Source: Bacillota bacterium (lineage in GTDB: Bacteria > Bacillota > UBA994). From it: DNA of 12,709 bases. A program made the position numbers and the translations under genes. A model generated the notes under the pieces. That model did not search any database and was not told where the DNA came from. It saw only the letters and a program-made list of their open reading frames with translations. Within the stretch, counting starts at the first letter, position 1; each line of letters opens with the position of its first letter. The stretch is taken from assembly GCA_018725275.1 (NCBI GenBank), contig QLUC01000045.1, positions 1-12,709 of the forward strand, read 5' to 3'. Below are positions 1 through 6,064 of the stretch, in pieces.

Positions 1-18
1 CGCAAAGATAGGGGACGG

Positions 19-60
19 GGCGAGCGAGGGTCATCGTAGCAACGCACCACTGGTGCGTTG
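19..60. repeat. Intergenic palindromic repeat, copy A
   Basis: Positions 40-60 form a perfect palindrome: arm CAACGCACCA, one central C, arm TGGTGCGTTG. A close copy with 18 of 21 bases the same is at 4369-4389. Both copies are preceded by GGCGAG and then by CGTA just before the palindrome, so similarity seems to extend from about 19 to 60. This copy is followed by TCC and not by a T-run, so it is not a Rho-independent terminator itself. It could be a dispersed repeat or the end of an upstream structured RNA; the window starts too close to decide. Confidence 0.6.
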
Positions 61-95
61 TCCAAAAACTGGGCTAGTCTACCGTTGTCTGTGCA

Positions 96-174
96 TAAAG
101 TAGTGTCGGGGGCATACGAGGATTCCTGTGCCCGCTTTTTTACGTTGCCTTAGTATGGGTTGCACACTACTTTA
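96..174. repeat. 11-bp perfect inverted repeat enclosing a terminator-like hairpin
   Basis: TAAAGTAGTGT at 96-106 is the exact reverse complement of ACACTACTTTA at 164-174. The 57 bases between them contain the hairpin and T-run at 110-141. As RNA this would be a long closing stem around an inner hairpin; as DNA it could be a pair of terminal repeats. It lies 66 bp upstream of the pstS start, so it could belong to the pstS leader or to the 3' end of an upstream gene. The function is unknown. Confidence 0.5.
110..141 (+). terminator. Rho-independent terminator-like hairpin upstream of pstS
   Basis: GGGCATA at 110-116 pairs with TGTGCCC at 127-133 (seven pairs, one of them T-G). After GC come six T at 136-141. 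This would end transcription entering from the left of the window, or attenuate a pstS transcript if the promoter lies further upstream. Confidence 0.5.
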
Positions 175-194
175 ACATTCCTCTGCTAAAGTGG

Positions 195-215
195 TTTGTG
201 ACAAAGTTTTTCACA
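195..215. promoter_or_regulatory. Possible operator or leader dyad just upstream of pstS
   Basis: TGTGA at 197-201 and TCACA at 211-215 form an inverted repeat with a 9-base spacer. Overlapping it, TTTGT-G-ACAAA at 195-205 is a short palindrome. The dyad ends 9 bases before the pstS Shine-Dalgarno, where a repressor or an RNA-level control could act. The spacing does not match the 6-base spacing of CRP/FNR or Rex sites. I see no convincing sigma-A promoter for pstS: TACAAT at 216-221 would put the start point inside the ribosome binding site. Confidence 0.25.
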
Positions 216-239
216 TACAATTTTGAGGAGGAATAAAGA

Positions 240-1712
240 GTGTTTATGAAAAGGAGCCTGAAGGTAAAAGCCTTGGCTATTCTATTCTGTGCTTCGCTCC
301 TGGTTTCCCTGCTACCCACCGCCACCATGGCGACGACGCGCCCGATCACGATGGAGTTTGACGGCCGTCTTATAGCAAGTGAAGTCCCGCCAATTATCGT
401 CGGCGGTCGCACTTTGGTGCCCATGCGCGTCGTTTTTGAAACGCTAGGTGCCTTGGTAACATGGGATGAAAACACGAGGACTGTGACCGGGCACAAGGCG
501 GGGAATGTCATTGTGCTCACTATCGGCAACCCTACCGCCACCGTCAACGGCAGCCCGGTACGCCTTGACCAGGCCCCGCGGATAACTGCCGGACGCACCT
601 TGGTGCCGCTGCGCTTTGTGGCCGAAACACTGGGTGCCCTGGTAGAGTGGGATGAAAGCAGGGCGCTCGTCAAAATAACCAGCACCACGGCGTCTCAGCG
701 CCGCTCACCCCTCGACCGTACTCTGCGCCTGACCACCGGCGGCGCGAGCTTCCCCTTCCCTCTGTATGCTCGCCTAACCGCAGAGTATGCGCGCATCACC
801 GCTCCCACCATCCAGATTGATTACGCCTCGGTAGGCTCCGGCGCTGGCATTCGCGGCCTTTTAGCGAGAACATTCGACTTCGCCGGCACCGATGCCCCAC
901 TGACCGATGAACAGATGGCCCAGGTGTTGCCAAACCAGGTGCTACATATCCCCACCGTCATGGGCGCCGTCGCGGTCATCTACAATGTCGAAGGAGTCCG
1001 CACCGGCCTGAGGCTAACTGCAGATGTCTTGGCCGACATTTTCCTTGGCCGCCTCACGCACTGGAATGACCCCCGGATTGTGCAGCTAAATGCCGGTGTA
1101 ACGTTGCCCAACCAGCGCATCACCGTAGTGCGCCGCTCGGACGCCAGCGGAACGACATTTATCTTCACCGACTACCTTTCGGCAGTGAGCGAGCCTTGGA
1201 GAACCGGGCCTTCGCGAGGCACCGCAGTAGCTTGGCCCTCCCCCGGCAATGTCGGGGCGCGCGGTAACGAAGGTGTTTCGGCTCAAGTCGGGCAAATCCC
1301 AGGTGCGATAGGCTATGTGGAGCTCTCGCATGCCATCATCAACAAGCTGGACACCGTTATTTTGCGCAACCGCGCCGGCAACTTTGTCGCCCCCTCCGTG
1401 GCGGCCACGACCGCGGCAGCTGCCGGTCTGGCTAGGGAAATACCTGCCGATATGCGGGCCTCCTTGGTTAACTCCCCCGGTGCTAACGCCTACCCGATTG
1501 TGGGGCTGACTTGGATAATCGTCTACCGCGACCAAACCGACTTGGCCAAGGCCACCTCGATGGTAGACTTCCTGCGTTGGGCGGTGGTGGAGCGCAACCT
1601 TGAGCCTTTCGCCGAAGAACTGCACTACGCTCCCCTGGCGCAAGAACTCATCGATCGCGTGCGCGAGCAATTGCGGACACTGACCTTTCATGGCCTGCCC
1701 ATCTGGAGATAA
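240..1712 (+). CDS. pstS: Phosphate ABC transporter substrate-binding protein PstS with copper-amine-oxidase-like N-terminal domain
   Basis: This is the extracellular phosphate-capture protein of the Pst importer. Residues 1-31 are a signal peptide (KRSLKVK, a hydrophobic core, then ATMA). There is no lipobox, although Gram-positive PstS is usually a lipoprotein. Residues about 37-148 hold a copper-amine-oxidase-like stalk domain with two copies of a GRTLVPxRxVxETLGALVxWDE unit (56-78 and 118-139). The PstS-type periplasmic-binding fold fills about 163-480, with phosphate-site signatures GASFPFPLY (168-176), SVGSGAGIRG (197-206), FAGTDAPL (214-221), RRSDASGTT (298-306) and GNEGVSAQVG (342-351). 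GTG at 240 is chosen because GAGGAGG at 225-231 sits 8 bases before it; ATG at 246 is 14 bases away. At 490 residues it is longer than a usual PstS because of the stalk. It overlaps pstC by 23 bp. Identity is firm; the stalk's role (cell-wall attachment or spacing) is inference. Confidence 0.93.
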   Translation: MFMKRSLKVKALAILFCASLLVSLLPTATMATTRPITMEFDGRLIASEVPPIIVGGRTLVPMRVVFETLGALVTWDENTRTVTGHKAGNVIVLTIGNPTATVNGSPVRLDQAPRITAGRTLVPLRFVAETLGALVEWDESRALVKITSTTASQRRSPLDRTLRLTTGGASFPFPLYARLTAEYARITAPTIQIDYASVGSGAGIRGLLARTFDFAGTDAPLTDEQMAQVLPNQVLHIPTVMGAVAVIYNVEGVRTGLRLTADVLADIFLGRLTHWNDPRIVQLNAGVTLPNQRITVVRRSDASGTTFIFTDYLSAVSEPWRTGPSRGTAVAWPSPGNVGARGNEGVSAQVGQIPGAIGYVELSHAIINKLDTVILRNRAGNFVAPSVAATTAAAAGLAREIPADMRASLVNSPGANAYPIVGLTWIIVYRDQTDLAKATSMVDFLRWAVVERNLEPFAEELHYAPLAQELIDRVREQLRTLTFHGLPIWR

Positions 1713-2634
1713 GGTAGGGGAAGGGTTCTTCCCCTACTTGACCGCCTCGGCCGCCGCACTGCTCCTGCTCTTGGTGGCCGGTATTTTGCTCATCGTCTTC
1801 AGAGGTGCCTGGCCGGCGCTGCACACCTTTGGCCTCGCCTTCTTGTTCGAAACTGTTTGGAATCCGGTGGCAGATGTTTATGGCGCTGCCCCGGCGATAC
1901 TGGGAACCATCATCACCTCCCTCTTGGCGCTGGCGCTGGCTGGCCCTCTCGGCGTAGGCACGGCCATTTTCTTGAGTGAGCTGGCACCGCTTTGGCTGAG
2001 AAAACCGGCTTCGTTTGTGGTGGAGTTATTGGCGGCCGTGCCAAGCATTGTCTATGGGCTATGGGGGCTATTTGTTCTAGCCCCCATCATGCGGACTGTG
2101 GTGGGAGCCTGGCTCGAAAAAAACCTTGGCTTCTTGCCTATGTTTCAAGGCCCCTCCATCGGCGTCGGTGTGTTGACGGCGTCGGTAGTTTTGACCATCG
2201 TCATCTTGCCGACCATTACGGCTATTTCTCGCGAAGTAATGCGGGCGGTGCCTAGTGAACTGCGCGAGGGCATGTACGCTTTGGGCGCAACACGCTGGGA
2301 AGTCATTTCGCGAGTTGTGCTACCAAATAGTAGAACCGGCATTCTGGGAGCTTTGCTTTTAGCGCTCGGTCGGGCCATTGGCGAGGCCATGGCGGTGACG
2401 ATGGTCATCGGCAATGCCAATGCCATCCCCACCAGCTTCTTGGCACCGGCGCAGACGGCCGCTTCGCAAATTGTCAATGAGTTTCCGGAGGCCTTCGACC
2501 TGCATCTGTCATCGCTGTTTTTGCTCGGCCTAGTGCTCTTAGTGATTACCCTCGTCATCAATGCCAGCGCTGTCTGGCTCGTCTACCGGACCAATCAAAA
2601 TGCAGGAGGTGCATTGATCCGCCATGAACGGTAA
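1690..2634 (+). CDS. pstC: Phosphate ABC transporter permease PstC
   Basis: This is one of the two membrane subunits that form the phosphate channel. I see six hydrophobic segments (about 16-37, 69-93, 108-131, 155-178, 216-240, 275-299). The cytoplasmic EAA loop that docks on PstB is at 194-213 (GMYALGATRWEVISRVVLP). The conserved charged motif R-A-I-G-E is present at 228-232, as in typical PstC. The length of 314 residues is normal. The start is the ATG at 1690 inside the pstS end, which has no clear Shine-Dalgarno. TTG at 1738 (codon 17), just after a purine-rich GGTAGGGGAAGGG stretch, is an alternative and would begin near the first membrane segment. The pstS/pstC overlap suggests translational coupling. 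Confidence 0.93.
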   Translation: MACPSGDKVGEGFFPYLTASAAALLLLLVAGILLIVFRGAWPALHTFGLAFLFETVWNPVADVYGAAPAILGTIITSLLALALAGPLGVGTAIFLSELAPLWLRKPASFVVELLAAVPSIVYGLWGLFVLAPIMRTVVGAWLEKNLGFLPMFQGPSIGVGVLTASVVLTIVILPTITAISREVMRAVPSELREGMYALGATRWEVISRVVLPNSRTGILGALLLALGRAIGEAMAVTMVIGNANAIPTSFLAPAQTAASQIVNEFPEAFDLHLSSLFLLGLVLLVITLVINASAVWLVYRTNQNAGGALIRHER

Positions 2635-3466
2635 GCAATTGCGCCTAGCCAAAAGCTACTTATGGGAAGTAATCTGCCTGCTTTCGGGTTTCTCGGCCAT
2701 GGCGGTACTCTTTTTTATTCTTTACTACATTGTGCGCCGCGGGGCAGGGGTCATAAATCTCTCCTTTCTCACGAATCTACCTACTCCGGTAGGTGTTCCC
2801 GGCGGCGGCATCGGCAACGCGATCGTCGGGTCTGCCATTATGGTGGGGATAGGCACCCTTTTGGCCGTGCCCCAGGGCATTGCCGCCGCAATTTATCTTG
2901 ACCAACACCGCGAAAGTAGGCTGGCAATAGTTACGCGCTTTGCCGCTCGGGTTTTAACCGGCGTACCCTCCCTAATTGTCGGCCTATTTGTCTTCACCTT
3001 GATGGTGCTCCGCACGGGTCGTTACTCGGCTTTGGCGGGGGGCCTCGCTTTGGCGGTAATGATGGTGCCGGTGATTACTCTCTCGGCCGAGGAGATGCTC
3101 CGCCTAGTGCCCTCCACCTGGCGAGAGGCCTCGCTGGCGCTTGGGGCCACCCACAGGCAGACGGTGCTGCGCCTGGTATTGCCGGCGGCGACCAAGGGCA
3201 TCACGGTCGGCATAATGTTGGCTATTGCTTTGGCCGCGGGTCAAACCGCACCAATTTTGCTTACCGCGCTAACCAGCCGTTTTTGGCTGGAGAACCTGCA
3301 GCAACCCACGGCTTCCCTGCCGGTGCTCATTTATAGCTACGCCATCACCCCTTTTGCCGATTGGCAGCAGCAAGCCTGGGGCGCCGCCTTGGTGCTGGTA
3401 GTGATGGTGCTCCTGCTCAATGTGGCCGCACAGCTATTTGTCGCCGCTAGGAACAGGGAGGTGTAG
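2624..3466 (+). CDS. pstA: Phosphate ABC transporter permease PstA, with altered R-x-x-G-E motif
   Basis: This is the second membrane subunit of the Pst importer, 280 residues with about six membrane segments. The EAA loop is at 167-187 (REASLALGATHRQTVLRLVLP). The C-terminal half, including FADWQQQAW at 244-252, follows E. coli PstA closely. In the segment that E. coli reads as AIARIAGETAP, this protein reads AIALAAGQTAP (200-210): the Arg matching E. coli Arg220 is Leu203, and the Glu is Gln207. Arg220 was reported as required for phosphate transport in E. coli, so this is notable. The ATG at 2624 is the first in-frame start after a stop at 2615, with AGGAGG at 2604-2609. It overlaps pstC by 11 bp and ends one base before pstB. 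Confidence 0.92.
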   Translation: MNGKQLRLAKSYLWEVICLLSGFSAMAVLFFILYYIVRRGAGVINLSFLTNLPTPVGVPGGGIGNAIVGSAIMVGIGTLLAVPQGIAAAIYLDQHRESRLAIVTRFAARVLTGVPSLIVGLFVFTLMVLRTGRYSALAGGLALAVMMVPVITLSAEEMLRLVPSTWREASLALGATHRQTVLRLVLPAATKGITVGIMLAIALAAGQTAPILLTALTSRFWLENLQQPTASLPVLIYSYAITPFADWQQQAWGAALVLVVMVLLLNVAAQLFVAARNREV

Positions 3467-3467
3467 T

Positions 3468-4226
3468 ATGGCCGAAAGCGTAACTGTCGAAAATTTATCT
3501 TTTTGGTTTGGCAAGCAACAGGTGCTCAAGGATATTTCCCTGTCAGCGCAGGCCAGAGAAGTGACGGCGTTAATCGGTCCCTCAGGCTGCGGCAAGACCA
3601 CCTTGCTCCGCTGCATCAATCGCCTCTACCGTCTATACTCCGGGGCTAGTATTACCGGTAAAATAACCGTGGGCACAGAAAATGTTCTCGACCCGCGTAT
3701 TGACCAAGTGGAGCTCAGGCGGCGGGTGGGGATGATCTTTCAAAAGCCCAATCCCTTCCCCCATTTGTCGATTTTTGAGAATGTGGCGGCTGGCATTCGT
3801 TTGCATGGCCTAGCGCAGGGCCGCGAGGTGGCGGAACGAGTGGAAAGTTGTTTGAAGAAAGTAGCGCTTTGGGAAGAAGTCAAAGATCGGCTAGATCGCC
3901 CCGGCACCATGCTCTCCATCGGTCAACAGCAGCGCCTGTGCTTCGCTCGCACCTTGGCCGTGGAGCCTAGGGTGTTCTTGATGGATGAGCCCTGTGCCTC
4001 GCTTGACCCGGTGAGCACCATGCGCATCGAAGAGCTGATTCGAGAGCTGCACAAGGAGTACACGGTCATCATTGTCACCCATAATATGCAACAGGCGGCC
4101 CGCATCTCGCAGCAGACAGCCTTTGTCCTCAATGGTGAAGTGGTGGAAGTGGGTCGCACCGCCGAGATGTTCGTGCGCACTCGCGACGAGAGAACCGAGG
4201 CCTACCTGACGGGGAAAATGGGCTAA
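3468..4226 (+). CDS. pstB: Phosphate ABC transporter ATP-binding protein PstB
   Basis: This is the cytoplasmic ATPase that drives phosphate import. It has Walker A GPSGCGKT (37-44), Q-loop MIFQKPNPFP (89-98, the PstB hallmark), Walker B VFLMDE (169-174), D-loop SLD (178-180) and H-loop His205. The ABC signature is LSIGQ (149-153) where PstB normally has LSGGQ, so the first Gly is Ile; the downstream QQRLCFAR is typical. The length of 252 residues is normal. An upstream ATG at 3420 would add 16 residues, but 3468 is chosen because GGGAGG at 3456-3461 is 6 bases ahead and the protein then starts where PstB proteins usually do. pstA stops one base earlier. No phoU follows, although pst operons commonly end with it. 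Confidence 0.94.
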   Translation: MAESVTVENLSFWFGKQQVLKDISLSAQAREVTALIGPSGCGKTTLLRCINRLYRLYSGASITGKITVGTENVLDPRIDQVELRRRVGMIFQKPNPFPHLSIFENVAAGIRLHGLAQGREVAERVESCLKKVALWEEVKDRLDRPGTMLSIGQQQRLCFARTLAVEPRVFLMDEPCASLDPVSTMRIEELIRELHKEYTVIIVTHNMQQAARISQQTAFVLNGEVVEVGRTAEMFVRTRDERTEAYLTGKMG

Positions 4227-4366
4227 AAAAGCACGGACTACATCGGCAAGCAAGCAGTGCTCTGGCGCTTTTAGCGCGCTGCCGCTACGGGGGTCGGCGT
4301 GCCATGTCACGCCGCTACTTGGGATGTTGTAGCGCCGGCACAAAAACCGGCGAGGAAAGCTTCCGT
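4227..4366. other. Hairpin-rich intergenic segment after pstB
   Basis: No credible gene lies here. Several inverted repeats follow each other: GCGCT/AGCGC (4265-4269, 4273-4277), GGCGTG/CACGCC (4296-4301, 4308-4313) and CGCCGG/CCGGCG (4333-4338, 4347-4352). GCCGCTAC occurs twice, at 4281-4288 and 4311-4318, and each copy could pair with GTAGCG at 4329-4334, so alternative folds exclude each other. It may be the pst operon 3' untranslated region or a separate small structured RNA. I do not recognise it as T-box, purine riboswitch or any other known family. Confidence 0.4.
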
Positions 4367-4389
4367 AACAACGCACTGTTGGTGCGTTG
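4349..4389. repeat. Intergenic palindromic repeat, copy B
   Basis: CAACGCAC at 4369-4376 and GTGCGTTG at 4382-4389 are the arms of a 21-base palindrome matching copy A at 40-60. The three differing bases lie at the centre. There the C-G and A-T pairs of copy A become T-G and G-T, which still pair in RNA. The upstream part shares GGCGAG and CGTA with copy A. Confidence 0.6.
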
Positions 4390-4394
4390 TTTTT
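4367..4394 (+). terminator. Likely terminator after the pst operon (built from repeat copy B)
   Basis: AACAACGCAC (4367-4376) pairs with GTGCGTTGTT (4382-4391), and five T run through 4390-4394. It would end transcripts coming from pstB before the guaB upstream region. The T-run is short, so efficiency is uncertain. Confidence 0.5.
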
Positions 4395-4428
4395 CAGTTG
4401 TCGAAAAAACGCCATGGGTGAAGGTGTT

Positions 4429-4434
4429 TATAAT
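4429..4434 (+). promoter_or_regulatory. Candidate -10 box of a guaB promoter
   Basis: A perfect TATAAT lies 95 bases before the guaB ATG and downstream of the terminator-like hairpin. The -35 is poor: TTGTCG at 4398-4403 is too far (25 bases), and the bases at the right distance are A-rich. The leader would be about 83 nt. It contains only a short CCTA/TAGG hairpin (4472-4482) and no purine-riboswitch core that I can recognise. Confidence 0.4.
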
Positions 4435-4523
4435 CTTGCTTGGTGGTGAAATAAGTGGTCTAAACGCATGGCCTATGTTAGGATAATGAGTTAATAGACA
4501 TACTAGGTGAAGGGGGTAGGGGC

Positions 4524-5963
4524 ATGAGAGAGGGCTACACTTTTGATGATGTCTTGCTGGTTCCCCGCAAGTCTGAGGTTTTGCCTCGGGATGCGGAAAC
4601 CGCGACATGGCTGACTAAGGACATCAGGCTGAATATCCCCATTTTGAGTGCGGGGATGGACACGGTGACGGAGGCCCGCATGGCTATCGCCATGGCCCGC
4701 GAGGGGGGTCTGGGTGTAATCCACAAGAATATGAGTGTGGAAGAGCAGGCGTCGGAAGTGGACAGGGTGAAGCGCTCTGAGCATGGAGTAATCACCGACC
4801 CTATTTTCTTGTCGCCGGATCACCTGATTCGCGATGCGCTGCGTCTCATGGAGCGCTACCACATCTCGGGGGTGCCGATTACGGTGCAGGGGAAATTAGT
4901 CGGCATCATCACTAACCGCGACATTCGTTTTGAAGTGGACCTCGATGCGAAAATAGATACGGCGATGACGAAGGAAAACCTAGTGACGGCCTCAAGGGGC
5001 ACCACTCTAGACGAGGCCAAGGCCATTCTCTGGAAGCACAAAATCGAAAAATTGCCCTTGGTAGACAATAATTTTCAGCTGGTGGGCCTAATAACCATCA
5101 AGGATATCGAAAAAACTCGGATGTACCCTCACTCCACCAAGGATGCCCTAGGTAGGTTGCGCGTGGCGGCGGCGATAGGGGTAGGACCGGGCAACATGGA
5201 GCGCGCCGCGGCTTTGGTGGCCTCGGGCGTGGATGTTTTAGTTGTCGATACCGCGCATGGACATTCGAGTGGGGTACTCCACCAAGTGCGCGAGATAAAG
5301 GCGGCCTGGCCGAAAATGGCCTTGGTAGCCGGCAACATAGCTACCGCCGAGGCAGTGTGCGACTTGATTGCAGCGGGTGCGGACGCCCTCAAGGTGGGCA
5401 TCGGCCCGGGTTCCATCTGCACTACGCGGGTGGTTGCCGGTGTGGGGGTGCCACAAATTACCGCCATTATGGACTGTGCCCAGGCGGCAGCTCCCTACGG
5501 TGTGCCCGTCATTGCCGACGGCGGCATTAAGTATTCGGGCGATGTGGTCAAGGCTTTAGCGGCCGGTGCGGCCACCGTCATGCTGGGCAACCTTTTAGCC
5601 GGAACTGAGGAAAGCCCGGGCGAGACCGAGGTCTACCAGGGGCGCACCTACAAAGTCTATCGTGGGATGGGCAGCCTGGCTTCCATGGAGCGAGGCTCTA
5701 AGGACCGCTACTTCCAAGAGCAACAGAGTAAGTCTGTGCCCGAGGGCATCGAAGGGCGCGTGCCCTACCGCGGTCCCTTGGCGGAGACCATCTACCAAGT
5801 TGTCGGGGGCTTGAAGTCCGGTATGGGATATTGCGGTTGCCAGTCCATTCTAGAGCTACAAAGAGCGACGGAGTTCATGAAGATAACGGCCGCGGGGCTC
5901 AGGGAAAGCCACCCGCACGACGTTAACATCACCAAGGAAGCGCCTAATTACAGTCGCTCTTAA
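4524..5963 (+). CDS. guaB: IMP dehydrogenase GuaB
   Basis: This cytoplasmic enzyme oxidises IMP to XMP with NAD+, the committed step of guanine nucleotide synthesis. The N-terminal FTFDDVLL-type start (YTFDDVLLVP, 5-14) and SAGMDTVTE (42-50) open the TIM barrel. Two CBS domains interrupt it at about 91-146 and 152-203; in the family these bind adenine or guanine nucleotides and modulate activity. The catalytic Cys is Cys299 in GIGPGSICTTR. The phosphate loop region ADGGIKYSGD (331-340) and the flap Arg-Tyr pair in DRYFQ (Arg395, Tyr396) are present, as is the K-site segment SGMGYCG (432-438). The length of 479 residues is typical and all key residues are intact. ATG at 4524 follows AAGGGGG (4510-4516) by 7 bases. 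It probably forms its own unit, possibly reading on into the next genes. Confidence 0.97.
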   Translation: MREGYTFDDVLLVPRKSEVLPRDAETATWLTKDIRLNIPILSAGMDTVTEARMAIAMAREGGLGVIHKNMSVEEQASEVDRVKRSEHGVITDPIFLSPDHLIRDALRLMERYHISGVPITVQGKLVGIITNRDIRFEVDLDAKIDTAMTKENLVTASRGTTLDEAKAILWKHKIEKLPLVDNNFQLVGLITIKDIEKTRMYPHSTKDALGRLRVAAAIGVGPGNMERAAALVASGVDVLVVDTAHGHSSGVLHQVREIKAAWPKMALVAGNIATAEAVCDLIAAGADALKVGIGPGSICTTRVVAGVGVPQITAIMDCAQAAAPYGVPVIADGGIKYSGDVVKALAAGAATVMLGNLLAGTEESPGETEVYQGRTYKVYRGMGSLASMERGSKDRYFQEQQSKSVPEGIEGRVPYRGPLAETIYQVVGGLKSGMGYCGCQSILELQRATEFMKITAAGLRESHPHDVNITKEAPNYSRS

Positions 5964-5970
5964 CATTATC

Positions 5971-6000
5971 TTAATCTTGCCGCTTAATAGGCAGGATTAG
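5971..6000 (+). terminator. Hairpin between guaB and the EF-G-like gene (weak terminator or leader element)
   Basis: TTAATCTTGCC (5971-5981) pairs with GGCAGGATTAG (5990-6000) over 11 positions, two of them T-G, with an 8-base loop. What follows is TTCCTTCCCC and not a clean T-run, so it may slow transcription or be an mRNA-stability element more than a full terminator. I see no clear promoter in the remaining 64 bases before the next gene. Confidence 0.35.
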
Positions 6001-6064
6001 TTCCTTCCCCTGACGAACTTGTAGCTTGTAAAACGGCAGGTGTTTTTGAAGGAGGAGATTTTGT

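Noticed and set aside
172..220. PhoP box array (TTAACA at 172-177, TTCACA at 210-215)
   Set aside because: The hexamers are isolated and not repeated at the regular spacing of PhoP-binding arrays.
216..221. TACAAT as the pstS -10 box
   Set aside because: The start point would lie inside the Shine-Dalgarno at 225-231 and no -35 is correctly spaced.
1086..1691. Long antisense open frame opposite pstS (201 codons)
   Set aside because: It lies wholly within a well-supported gene, has low-complexity composition and no recognisable domain; it is a shadow of the coding strand.
4229..4394. T-box leader ending in the terminator-like hairpin
   Set aside because: No T-box sequence (AGGGTGGNACCGCG-like) and no specifier loop are visible, and the next gene is not an aminoacyl-tRNA or amino acid gene.
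4304..4486. Small + strand open frame (60 codons) between pstB and guaB
   Set aside because: It has no clear ribosome binding site, runs through the terminator-like hairpin and the guaB -10 box, and shows no recognisable motif.
4421..4523. Purine (guanine) riboswitch in the guaB leader, suggested by TATAATC near the expected place
   Set aside because: The remaining conserved core, such as the GTTTCTACC-like loop and the closing P1 strand, is absent. TATAAT is more simply a -10 box.
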